The position numbers and the translations under genes are program-made. Below the pieces are notes generated by a model, which did no database searches, was not told where the DNA came from, and saw only the letters and a list, made by a program, of their open reading frames with translations. Positions 27,215-35,583 of a stretch of 64,000 bases of DNA are shown one piece after another; the first letter of the stretch is position 1, and each line of letters starts with the position of its first letter. This DNA is from CAWIVH01 sp963839475 (GTDB taxonomy: Bacteria; Acidobacteriota; UBA6911), in NCBI GenBank assembly GCA_963839475.1, contig CAWIVH010000001.1:558001-622000 (forward strand). Direction: 5' to 3'.

Positions 27215-28006
27215 ATGGACTTATTTCAATTGTCGGGGATGAAAGCCATTGTGACGGGGACCAGCCGGGGCCTTGGCCAGTACTTTGCACGGGCGCTGGC
27301 GCGCGCCGGAGCCGATCTCGTCATCACCAGCCGGGATCCGGCGAAGTTGGACCCTTTCAGGCAGGAAATTGAAGCCTTGGGGCGGAAAGCCCTGCCGTTG
27401 GAACTCGATGTCAGGGACTACGACAGCATCCAGCGCATGGTCGAAGCTGCCTTCGCGCATTACGGCCAGATCGACATCCTGGTCAACAATGCCGGCTGCA
27501 ACGTGCGCAAACCTGCCGTCGATGTTTCCTGGGACGACTGGAACCTGGTTTTGGACACCAACCTGCGGGGAACCTTTTTCGTAGCGCAGGCGGTGGCCAG
27601 GAAAATGATCCCGCGCGGTTTCGGCAGGATCATCAATATCGGGTCGGTGACCTGTGTCGCGGGATATGCGGGGCTTGCCCCTTATTGTGGAAGCCGCGGC
27701 GGAGTCAAGCAGCTGACTATGAGCCTCGCCGACGATTGGGGCGTTCATGGGATTACAGTAAATTGTCTCGCCCCGGGATGGTTCAAAACCGCCCAAAACG
27801 CGGTTCTTTATGAAAATAAGGAGTGGGTTGAATACATCTGTGACCGGATCCCGCTGAAGCGGCCGGGGCGGCCTAACGATCTTGATGGCGCTGTTGTATT
27901 TCTTGCCTCGCGCGCCAGCGAATATATCACCGGCCAGACCTTGCTCGTCGACGGAGGGATTTCGACCGGCGCCGCAAAGGCGATGGTCGCCAAAAAAACA
28001 ACTTGA
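27215..28006 (+). CDS. SDR-family oxidoreductase lacking the catalytic lysine
   Basis: A 263-residue classical short-chain dehydrogenase, close to gluconate 5-dehydrogenase / FabG-like enzymes. The cofactor motif TGTSRGLG is at 14-21, NNAG at 91-94, catalytic Ser144 (NIGSVT) and Tyr157. In the YxxxK motif the Lys is replaced by Arg161 (YCGSR; codon CGC at 27695-27697), a change of at least two bases from AAA or AAG. PGWFKT and the C-terminal LLVDGG are normal. Either an Arg-tolerant or very slow enzyme, or a non-catalytic binding protein. The ATG at 27215 follows GGAAAGGAA; the longer frame from 27065 has no signal or domain upstream. It is convergent with the Gfo/Idh/MocA gene. Confidence 0.9.
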   Translation: MDLFQLSGMKAIVTGTSRGLGQYFARALARAGADLVITSRDPAKLDPFRQEIEALGRKALPLELDVRDYDSIQRMVEAAFAHYGQIDILVNNAGCNVRKPAVDVSWDDWNLVLDTNLRGTFFVAQAVARKMIPRGFGRIINIGSVTCVAGYAGLAPYCGSRGGVKQLTMSLADDWGVHGITVNCLAPGWFKTAQNAVLYENKEWVEYICDRIPLKRPGRPNDLDGAVVFLASRASEYITGQTLLVDGGISTGAAKAMVAKKTT

Positions 28007-28013
28007 TGCCTTC

Positions 28014-28057
28014 GAGTCTTAGAGTCATGGAGGTTCAGCTCCAAGACTCTAAGACTC
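28014..28057. terminator. Long bidirectional hairpin between convergent genes
   Basis: A perfect 13 bp inverted repeat, GAGTCTTAGAGTC (28014-28026) and GACTCTAAGACTC (28045-28057). Its loop contains a further 5 bp stem (TGGAG 28028-28032 with CTCCA 28039-28043). A third partial unit, CCAAGACTCGC, follows. It begins 7 bp after the SDR stop and ends 16 bp before the next stop on the other strand. There is no clear T run, so it may end transcripts by another mechanism or block exonucleases. Confidence 0.6.
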
Positions 28058-28073
28058 CAAGACTCGCAAAGAG

Positions 28074-29432
28074 TTATTCAAACTGATACTTGCCCGGGAT
28101 GGCCACCTCCGGCACTGGCAACGGGCCGAATTCCCACTTGGCGGGGGACAGGTTCTGCTTCGAATTAAGGACCTGATCCCATGTAACGGTTCTGCCCGAA
28201 TAAGCTGACACCCGTGCCATGATCCCGCTCAGCGTGGCTTCCGCACACTCTTTCGCCTCGTTCAGAGGTTTCCCGGCACGGATGCTGTCGATCATGTCGA
28301 TATGTTCCTGCTCATAGGGGTTGGGAGTCGGGCCGGAATATTTCCACTCCTGGGCCGATTTGATCCACCCCGCGCAATTGCTGGTTCCCTTCGTTCCGAG
28401 AACGGCCTCGCTCACATTGCCGCTGGCGCCGTTAATCTGACGGCATTGGCTGAACATTCGCATGCCGTTCGCGTACTCAAACTCCGTGGCAAAGTGATCG
28501 AATATGTGGCCAAATTCCGCGCCGGTCCTCGCCTGCCGGCCTCCTAAGGCCGTGGCTCTGACCGGATGATCTTTGATGACCCAGCGCATGACATCGAGGT
28601 TGTGCAAGTGCTGTTCCACGACGTGGTCGCCGGAAAGCCAGGTGTAGTAGTTCCAGTTTCGCAGCTGATATTCCATTTCGGTATATTCGGGCTGGCGTGG
28701 CACATACCAGAGTTCGCCTCCATTCCAATAAGCGCGGCATTCGACGAGCTCTCCGATGGCTCCGTCATGGAGTCGCCGCACGGTCTCCACATAGCTCAGC
28801 TGGTGTCGGCGCTGTGCCCCGCAGAGAATCCCTAATCCCTTTTGCTTTGCCAATTCCGCCGACTCCATGACTGAGCGGACGCCGGGACCGTCCACCGCCA
28901 GGGGTTTTTCGAGGAAAATGTGCTTTCCGGCTTCGATGGCCGCGCGCAGATGAAGCGGCCGGAATTGCGGCGGTGTGCAATGAAGCACATAGTTCACTTC
29001 CGGAACCGCCAGCAGCTTTTTATAGGCGTCGAAACCGGTGAAGCAGTGGTCGTCAGCCACGTCGTTGTTCACTTTTTTAAGCTGGGCGCGGCAGGAATCC
29101 AGGCGGTCGCGGAATGCGTCAGCCAGGGCGACGACCTTCACATTCTTGGCTTTGATGACCGCGTCGGCCGCCGCGTCCTCGGTGTGATACCAGATTTTGG
29201 GGTAGACAACCTTGGTAGCCGCCTGGAGCACGTTCAACGCGGCACCCGTACCTCTTCCGCCACAGCCAATCAGTCCAACCCGGATCGGATCATCCGGGGC
29301 TGCGTGGCTCGTAATGACAAAGGGGAATTGAGTGACGGCCGCTCCCGCAGCCGCCAGCGACGTGTTGCGAATAAAATCCCTCCGGGCTAATTCGCCGGTG
29401 AGTCTGCCGGATTTGATATCCTGATCGCTCAT
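28074..29432 (-). CDS. Tat-exported Gfo/Idh/MocA-family oxidoreductase (second paralogue)
   Basis: A 452-residue NAD(P)-dependent oxidoreductase. The Tat motif RRDFIR (17-22) and following Ala-rich segment predict export with bound cofactor. The Rossmann motif is GLIGCGGRG (53-61), and the family EKP motif is in FLEKPLAV. The ATG at 29432 (MSDQDIKSG) was chosen, as the open frame above it to 29888 has no signal and overlaps the divergent MDR gene. It shares the export system and family with the gene at 1874 but only limited sequence, so the two are not recent duplicates. Flanking SDR and MDR genes suggest a sugar oxidation pathway. Confidence 0.92.
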   Translation of the reverse strand: MSDQDIKSGRLTGELARRDFIRNTSLAAAGAAVTQFPFVITSHAAPDDPIRVGLIGCGGRGTGAALNVLQAATKVVYPKIWYHTEDAAADAVIKAKNVKVVALADAFRDRLDSCRAQLKKVNNDVADDHCFTGFDAYKKLLAVPEVNYVLHCTPPQFRPLHLRAAIEAGKHIFLEKPLAVDGPGVRSVMESAELAKQKGLGILCGAQRRHQLSYVETVRRLHDGAIGELVECRAYWNGGELWYVPRQPEYTEMEYQLRNWNYYTWLSGDHVVEQHLHNLDVMRWVIKDHPVRATALGGRQARTGAEFGHIFDHFATEFEYANGMRMFSQCRQINGASGNVSEAVLGTKGTSNCAGWIKSAQEWKYSGPTPNPYEQEHIDMIDSIRAGKPLNEAKECAEATLSGIMARVSAYSGRTVTWDQVLNSKQNLSPAKWEFGPLPVPEVAIPGKYQFE

Positions 29433-29606
29433 GATTTTATGCCATCCAGGTTGAAGACATCGGTTTTGAAAGGCTAGACCGGGCCTGGGCTCTTCCAACA
29501 GTCCGCGAAGTGCCGGCCGGTCCGGGTCTCGATCTTTGATTGATGCCATAAAGCGCGCAGCAATCCACCAACAAAGCATCACAATTCCAGTTATACTGGG
29601 AGCCCT

Positions 29607-30584
29607 ATGATAGCAGTCTTTCTGGAAAATGGGCGCATTGAAGTGCGTGAACAAAGAAAGCCCCGGCGCGCTCCTGGATTTGCGCTCATCCGTCTGCTGT
29701 GCGGAGGGATATGCAATACCGACCTGGAGTTGCAGCGCGGCTATTACGGTTACAGCGGAATTCCCGGACATGAATTCGTGGGGGAGGTGATTGCGGGGTC
29801 CCGGAAACTCATGGGCAAGCGTGTCGTGGGTGAAATCAACCTGGAATGCGGGCGCTGCCCAACTTGCCGCCGCGGGCTGGGCAGGCACTGCCCGACCCGG
29901 TCCGTATTAGGCATTTTGCGCCACCCGGGCGCCTTTCGGGAGTTCCTGACGTTGCCGGAAAAGAACCTTCATATGGTCCCGGCTTCGGTGCCGACGGATG
30001 TGGCGGTATTTGCCGAGCCGCTGGCCGCCGCCTGCGAGATCCTGGAGCAGGTAAGCATCCCGCGCGGCACCGTCGTGGCTGTCCTGGGTGACGGCAAGCT
30101 GGGACTCCTCATCGGCCAGGTTTTGCGTGCCAACGGAATGAGGGTGCATCAGTACGGGCGGCACCCCGAAAAGCTGCAGATAGCAGCCGTTGCCGGTATC
30201 GACACCAGGGTCGCGCCGCAGGAAATGCCCGGAGTAGCCTATTCGATGGTCATAGAAGCCACCGGGTCCAGTGAGGGGCTCAAACAGGCGGTCCGAATGG
30301 TCCAGGCGCGCGGTACCATCGTGATGAAGTCAACCGTGCACGATGCGGTTCTTCTGGACACGGCGCCACTCATCGTCAACGAAATCACCATGATCGGATC
30401 GCGCTGCGGGAGGTTTGAACCCGCACTCAGGCTTTTGCGCGAGGGAAAGGTTCGGGTTGAGGGGATGATATCCGCTCGTTTCCCCTTAAAGGAAGCGGCG
30501 CGCGGATTCGAACGGGCAGCCGAAAAAGGCGTTCTGAAGGTTCTCCTCGAGAACGATAACAATTTGGATCAAGCCGGCCTCTAA
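29607..30584 (+). CDS. Zinc-dependent MDR-family alcohol/polyol dehydrogenase
   Basis: A 325-residue medium-chain dehydrogenase with both zinc sites. Catalytic ligands are Cys36 (GGICNTD), His55 and Glu56 (GHEF). The structural zinc set is Cys81, Cys84, Cys87 and Cys95 (CGRCPTCRRGLGRHC). The cofactor-binding stretch is VVAVLGDGKLGLLIG. The pattern resembles threonine or sorbitol dehydrogenases of the polyol branch. The ATG at 29607 starts MIAVFLENG. It is divergent from the Gfo/Idh/MocA gene at 29432 across 174 bp, so the promoter region is likely shared, and 72 bp upstream of the prolyl oligopeptidase. Confidence 0.9.
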   Translation: MIAVFLENGRIEVREQRKPRRAPGFALIRLLCGGICNTDLELQRGYYGYSGIPGHEFVGEVIAGSRKLMGKRVVGEINLECGRCPTCRRGLGRHCPTRSVLGILRHPGAFREFLTLPEKNLHMVPASVPTDVAVFAEPLAAACEILEQVSIPRGTVVAVLGDGKLGLLIGQVLRANGMRVHQYGRHPEKLQIAAVAGIDTRVAPQEMPGVAYSMVIEATGSSEGLKQAVRMVQARGTIVMKSTVHDAVLLDTAPLIVNEITMIGSRCGRFEPALRLLREGKVRVEGMISARFPLKEAARGFERAAEKGVLKVLLENDNNLDQAGL

Positions 30585-30656
30585 TGGTTTTGAACCGCAA
30601 GGTTCCGGGACCGCCCAGGCTAATATGCAGGGATATCGAATTCAGGAGAGTGATAG

Positions 30657-32801
30657 ATGAAAGAGAAAAAGATCAGACTACTACTTCTCGGCATTGCCTG
30701 CCTGATGCTGCTCTCTTTGCCGGGCATCACGGGCGCAGACCGGATCCAATATCCTAAAACCACACAGGTGGATCATAAGGATACCTATTTCGGCACTATT
30801 GTGCCGGATCCCTATCGATGGCTCGAAGATGACAATTCCGCCGAGACCGCCCGATGGGTGGAAGCCCAGAACAAAATCACTTTCGGGTACCTGGAGAGTA
30901 TCCCCTACCGGATGAAGGTGAAAGAACGGTTGGAGAAGCTCTACAACTACCCGAAATACTCCGCCCCTTTCCGCCGCGGCGAATACTTCTTCTTTTCCAA
31001 GAATGACGGGTTGCAGAACCAGAACGTTCTGTACATTCAGAAAGGGCTGGATGGAAAACCCGAGGTTTTGATCGATCCGAACAAGTTTTCGGAGGATGGA
31101 ACTGCCCAGTTGGCGGGGTTTGTCCTTTCCAGGGATGGCAAGTATGCCGGATACGGAATTTCCCGCAGCGGCTCCGACTGGAGGGAATATCGAATCATGG
31201 AAATCGCCTCGAGGCAGATTCTTCCCGACCAACTCCAATGGATCAAGGCCTCCGGGATAGCCTGGCAAGGCAATGGATTCTATTACAGCCGGTACGACGA
31301 ACCGGCCAAGGGAAAGGAACTCTCCTCCAAGAATGAGGGACAGAAGGTTTACTACCACAGGGTGAGATCCCCGCAGTCCAGCGATGAATTGATCTATGAA
31401 GATAAAGCCAATCCCCAGCGGTTCCACAACGCCAGCACCACCGAAGACGAGCGCTTTGTCATCCTGAACATCTCCGACCGCGGCAAAGGCAAAAAAGGTA
31501 ACTCGCTATTCTTCAGGGATACGGCGAAGGCGGAAAAAGCCTGGACACCCATCGTGGCGGATATCGGCGACGACAGCTACAGCCTCTTGGATAACATCGG
31601 CGACAGGTTTCTAATCCAGACCAACCACAAGTCACCCAACTGGCGGGTCATCTTGTTCGACCCCAAGAATCCCGGCGAGCAAAACTGGAAAGACATCTTG
31701 CCCGAAAAGCCTGAACCGATCGAAACCGCCTCCTCGAGCGGCGGCAAGCTGTTCGTGACCTACATGAAAGATGTCACGACCCGGGCCTATGTCTTTAGCC
31801 TGGACGGTATTTTAGAAAACGAGATTGTATTGCCCGACCTGGGCAGCGCCGGGGGATTCAGGGGGGAGAAAGACGATAAGTTCGTATTCTATACCTTCAC
31901 CTCCTTCAACTTTCCACCCACCATCTATCGGTACGACATCGCCTCGAAGAAAAGTTCCCTGTTCCGCTCACCGGAGATCCCTGGCTACACCGCCTCCGAC
32001 TATGTCACCAAGCAGCTCTTTTTTGTGAGCAAGGACGGCACTCGCATTCCGATGTTTGTTGTGCACAAAAAGGGATTGAAACTCGACGGCAATAATCCGA
32101 CCCTGTTGTACGGTTATGGTGGATTCAACATCAGCACGACCCCCTCCTTCAGCTCACTGAGACTGGCATTGATGGAGCAGGGATTCGTTTACGCCTCGGT
32201 AAACATGCGCGGCGGCGGCGAGTACGGCGAGAAGTGGCACGAGGCCGGCACCAAGCTGAAAAAGCAGAACGTGTTTGATGATTTCATCGCGGCCGCAGAA
32301 TACCTGATCGCCAACCAGTATACATCCTCAGCGAAACTGGCCATTCAGGGTGGATCCAATGGAGGCCTTCTGGTTGGGGCCGTGATGAACCAGCGGCCGG
32401 AATTGTTCCGGGTTGCCATCCCTCAGGTCGGCGTGATGGACATGCTGCGTTTTCACAAGTTCACCATCGGCTGGAACTGGATTGCCGACTACGGATCGAG
32501 CGACAACGAGGCTGAATTCAAGGCTCTTTACGCCTACTCGCCGCTCCACAATATCAAGGCGGGCGCCCGATATCCGGCAACCTTGATCACCACGGCGGAT
32601 CATGACGACCGGGTCGTCCCGGCCCATTCATTCAAATATGCTGCCACTCTGCAGGAAAAGGCCGGCGGGGACCAGCCGCTCCTGATCCGCATCGAAACCA
32701 AATCGGGCCATGGAGCCAGCAGCACGACCAAGGCTCTCGAACAGACCGCGGACATCTATTCGTTCCTTTTTTTCAACATTGGAGTAACTCCGAAGTACTG
32801 A
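30657..32801 (+). CDS. Prolyl oligopeptidase (S9A), exported
   Basis: A 714-residue post-proline endopeptidase that cleaves short peptides. The signal peptide spans about 1-27. The N-terminal seven-bladed propeller (about 100-440) starts after the conserved DPYRWLED. The catalytic domain has Ser567 in GGSNGG, the Asp motif DHDDRV near 648-653 and His685 in KSGHGAS, so the triad is complete. A good ribosome-binding site (AGGAGAG) precedes the ATG. The NIPSNAP gene begins 23 bp after its stop, and the two are probably co-transcribed. Confidence 0.95.
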   Translation: MKEKKIRLLLLGIACLMLLSLPGITGADRIQYPKTTQVDHKDTYFGTIVPDPYRWLEDDNSAETARWVEAQNKITFGYLESIPYRMKVKERLEKLYNYPKYSAPFRRGEYFFFSKNDGLQNQNVLYIQKGLDGKPEVLIDPNKFSEDGTAQLAGFVLSRDGKYAGYGISRSGSDWREYRIMEIASRQILPDQLQWIKASGIAWQGNGFYYSRYDEPAKGKELSSKNEGQKVYYHRVRSPQSSDELIYEDKANPQRFHNASTTEDERFVILNISDRGKGKKGNSLFFRDTAKAEKAWTPIVADIGDDSYSLLDNIGDRFLIQTNHKSPNWRVILFDPKNPGEQNWKDILPEKPEPIETASSSGGKLFVTYMKDVTTRAYVFSLDGILENEIVLPDLGSAGGFRGEKDDKFVFYTFTSFNFPPTIYRYDIASKKSSLFRSPEIPGYTASDYVTKQLFFVSKDGTRIPMFVVHKKGLKLDGNNPTLLYGYGGFNISTTPSFSSLRLALMEQGFVYASVNMRGGGEYGEKWHEAGTKLKKQNVFDDFIAAAEYLIANQYTSSAKLAIQGGSNGGLLVGAVMNQRPELFRVAIPQVGVMDMLRFHKFTIGWNWIADYGSSDNEAEFKALYAYSPLHNIKAGARYPATLITTADHDDRVVPAHSFKYAATLQEKAGGDQPLLIRIETKSGHGASSTTKALEQTADIYSFLFFNIGVTPKY

Positions 32802-32824
32802 GAAATTAAAGGGGGAGACAGGCC

Positions 32825-33604
32825 ATGATGAATCGCAGATCTTTTTTCGGGAACATGGGAGGTTTGGGTATGTTGGCATCATCGACCGTAGGCGCCGCAG
32901 CCGAGCCGAAACGGCGGGTGTTCATACTCGAGCAGTACTTCCTTAAACAGGGAAGCCAGGCCGGCCGTCTGAATGAGTATCTCAAAGCGGCCACCCAAGG
33001 TATGAACAAAGTGCATTCCGGACCCAAGATCTTTCTCGAAAGCGTGGTGGCGGCACACATGCCTCAGATAGCCGTCATCATCGGATTCGAATCGATCGAG
33101 GAGCTGTGGAGTGTACGGGGGAAAGTACACGCGGATGCCGATCTGACCAAGGCTTTCGAGGCCTGGGAAAACAATGCCGAACAGCCCTACGAACACTTCT
33201 CCACCGCGCTTCTGGAAGCAACGGATTACTGCCCGGAGATAAAGGCCGACCCGAACCCGCGATCGGCCCCGCGCATCTTCGAGCTCCGCACCTATCATTC
33301 GCCTACCTACCGCCAGCTCAAGCTGTTGCATGAGCGTTTCGCAGGCCCGGAGATAAAGATATTCCACAGGGTCGGCGTCCATCCGATTCTTTACAGCTCG
33401 ACGATCATCGGCAACAACATGCCGAACCTCACTTACGTGATCCCGTTCGACAACCTGGCTGAGCGCGAAAAGGCGTGGAACGCTTTTTCAGCCGATCCGG
33501 AATGGGTCAAGGTCCGGGCCGAGTCCATCGAAAAAGGAGGGCAGATTTCCCAGTCCAGCCTGGTTGCACTTTATCGTGCTACACCGTATTCCCCGATTCG
33601 CTGA
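32825..33604 (+). CDS. NIPSNAP-family protein with Tat-like signal
   Basis: A 259-residue protein with two ferredoxin-like NIPSNAP repeats (about 35-135 and 150-258). The second begins at IFELRTYHSPTYRQLKLLHERF, and both halves show the typical VFILEQYF or ELRTY beta strand. The start MNRRSFFGNMGG is a short twin-arginine signal, so the protein is exported. Function is unknown in the family; similar double-NIPSNAP proteins with Tat signals recur in Acidobacteria, Planctomycetes and Bacteroidetes. The ATG could be at 32825 or 32828. It is followed after 13 bp by the Ldh-type dehydrogenase gene. Confidence 0.88.
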   Translation: MMNRRSFFGNMGGLGMLASSTVGAAAEPKRRVFILEQYFLKQGSQAGRLNEYLKAATQGMNKVHSGPKIFLESVVAAHMPQIAVIIGFESIEELWSVRGKVHADADLTKAFEAWENNAEQPYEHFSTALLEATDYCPEIKADPNPRSAPRIFELRTYHSPTYRQLKLLHERFAGPEIKIFHRVGVHPILYSSTIIGNNMPNLTYVIPFDNLAEREKAWNAFSADPEWVKVRAESIEKGGQISQSSLVALYRATPYSPIR

Positions 33605-33617
33605 CAAAAAGGCATGT

Positions 33618-34655
33618 ATGACCGCAGAGCTGAGAATCTTCTATCCTGACCTTGTCGACGCCATCGAGCTGGCGCTTCGGCTTGCCGGCGTGCCGGAAGA
33701 CGTGCGCCGGGTTGAAGCGGAGGTGATGGCTGAAGCTGATCTCATGGGGGTGCCGTCCCACGGGGTGCGCATGCTGCCCAACCTGGTGAGAGGCCTGCGC
33801 GAAGGCCGGGCCTCCGCCGCTCCGCGCATGCAGGTCCTTCGCGACCGCGGCGCGGCCTGCGTCCTGGATTGTGACAACGGGCCCGGGCGATACTGCGCGG
33901 TCACCGCGATGCAGCGTGCCGTGGAAAAAGCAAAGAAGTGCGGAGTGGGCGTCTGCCTGGCGGTGCACACAACCCACTGGGGACGCGCGTACTCCTATGC
34001 CGCAAGGGCTGCGCGCGCCGGGATGATCGGACTTTGCACTACAAATGCTTTACCCAATATGGTGGCGTGGGGATCAGACAAACCTCTTCTTGGAAACAAT
34101 CCGCTCGCTATTGGAGTGCCTCGCGGAGCGGGACTGGAACCGATCGTGCTGGACATTGCCATGAGCCAGGCTGCCGTCGGGAAGGTCGGTACCTACCTGA
34201 GAGAAGGAAAGGAAGTGCCTCTCGGATGGGGCCTCGACAAAACCGGGCAACCTACGCACAACCCCGCCGAGATTGTCTCCTCCCAGAGATTCCTTCCCAT
34301 GGGAGAACACAAAGGAATAGGGTTGGCTCTCATGATGGAATTCCTGACTGGAGCGCTCGGGGGTTTATATGTAAGCCATGAGATAGGCCGGATCGACTCG
34401 ACGGCGCTCGACCCGAATGCCACCAAATTTTTCCTCGCCCTTGATATCGATGCCTTTTCAGATAAGGAAAGCTTCGCCGCCAAAATCCAGGACCTGGCAG
34501 CTTTCCTGACGAGCTCGGCTGACCCGGGGATGGAGATAACGTTTCCCGGGGAGCTGAGCGTGAAGTCGCGCGAACGCTACAGCCGGGAGGGGATTCCCAT
34601 TCATCCTGATATCGTCAAAGACCTCCGCTCTATCGGCATGTTCACAGCTGAATAG
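33618..34655 (+). CDS. Malate/L-lactate/ureidoglycolate dehydrogenase-like (Ldh-type) oxidoreductase
   Basis: A 345-residue NAD(P)-dependent 2-hydroxyacid dehydrogenase of the non-Rossmann Ldh2/MDH2 family. GVPSHGVRMLPN (44-55) includes catalytic His48. HTTHWGRAYSYA and GNNPLAIGVP are family motifs, and HKGIGLALMMEFLTGAL matches the conserved C-terminal helix. Length is typical. Members oxidise malate, lactate, 2,3-diketogulonate, sulfolactate or ureidoglycolate, so the exact substrate is open. The ATG at 33618 is used; an earlier one at 33564 lies inside the NIPSNAP gene. The divergence from amino-acid to sugar-acid substrates could be resolved by phylogeny. Confidence 0.92.
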   Translation: MTAELRIFYPDLVDAIELALRLAGVPEDVRRVEAEVMAEADLMGVPSHGVRMLPNLVRGLREGRASAAPRMQVLRDRGAACVLDCDNGPGRYCAVTAMQRAVEKAKKCGVGVCLAVHTTHWGRAYSYAARAARAGMIGLCTTNALPNMVAWGSDKPLLGNNPLAIGVPRGAGLEPIVLDIAMSQAAVGKVGTYLREGKEVPLGWGLDKTGQPTHNPAEIVSSQRFLPMGEHKGIGLALMMEFLTGALGGLYVSHEIGRIDSTALDPNATKFFLALDIDAFSDKESFAAKIQDLAAFLTSSADPGMEITFPGELSVKSRERYSREGIPIHPDIVKDLRSIGMFTAE

Positions 34656-34771
34656 CTCGAATCACAATTATTCTCAGCCAGGGAACCCTCCAGGGGCGCG
34701 AAGATAAGACTGATAAATCCCTTGGATAGCTTATGGGTCTTTGCTGTTCGATTCGGGACCCTTATTGAGGT

Positions 34772-35560
34772 ATGATGCCGCCCATGGATCAAAGAAATGG
34801 AGTGGCCGGCGGAGTGTTGGTCCTGCATAAAACATTGGATATCCTCGAAATGTTGCGGAGCGGTGCTCCGGGTGTGGCGCTAGCCGACATTGCCCGGGCG
34901 CTGGAAATGCCCAAGCCTACGGTTTACCGCATTGTTTCCACGCTTGAATCGAGAGGGTATGTTTCCCGCAACCAGGCAGGTAGGTACCAGATCACACGCA
35001 AGTTGTTCGATCTCGAGAGCAAAGTTCCCGAGGAGGAAATCATAGCCCGAGCGGCTTACCCGATCATGGTGCAGCTGGTCGATTCCTGCAAGGAAACCGT
35101 CAACCTGGGCATCTTGGATGCGGGCGAAGTCGTCGTGATCAATACCATCGAAAGCCCGCTTGCGATACGCATGTCTTCCAAAATCGGCAACCGGCGGCAT
35201 CTGCATGCCACCGCCCTGGGCAAGGTCATGATGGCCGGATTGTCTGAAAAAGATGTGCTGCGTTTGATCCGCGTGAAAAAACTTCCTCGCCTGACGCCGC
35301 GAACCATCGTCACACGGCAGGAGCTGCTGGCCGAATTGGAACTGGTTCGCCGGCAGGGGTTTGCCATGGACAACGAAGAGAACGAGCCGGGTGGCCGCTG
35401 CATCGGCGCGCCTATTGTCGGTGCGGGGGGCAGGGTGGTCTCCGCATTGAGCATTTCGGCTCCGATCTTCCGGATGGATGAAACCCGTGCCGAGAGCCTG
35501 GTTCAGCCGTTGATCGAAGCCTGTGGAGCTATTTCGCGGGCAATTTCCCAGCACCCCTGA
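34772..35560 (+). CDS. IclR-family transcriptional regulator
   Basis: A 262-residue DNA-binding regulator. Residues about 15-75 are the winged helix-turn-helix (ALADIARALEMPKPTVYRIV contains the recognition helix), and about 90-260 are the IclR effector-binding domain with ETVNLGILDAGEV and HLHATALGKV. A second in-frame ATG lies four codons in. IclR proteins usually respond to small organic acids or sugar-acid intermediates and control nearby catabolic genes. It follows the Ldh-type gene by 116 bp in the same direction and precedes a convergent glycosidase-like gene, so the surrounding dehydrogenase cluster is the probable target. Confidence 0.93.
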   Translation: MMPPMDQRNGVAGGVLVLHKTLDILEMLRSGAPGVALADIARALEMPKPTVYRIVSTLESRGYVSRNQAGRYQITRKLFDLESKVPEEEIIARAAYPIMVQLVDSCKETVNLGILDAGEVVVINTIESPLAIRMSSKIGNRRHLHATALGKVMMAGLSEKDVLRLIRVKKLPRLTPRTIVTRQELLAELELVRRQGFAMDNEENEPGGRCIGAPIVGAGGRVVSALSISAPIFRMDETRAESLVQPLIEACGAISRAISQHP

Positions 35561-35583
35561 TACGCCGGGTCACCGCCGCTCGT

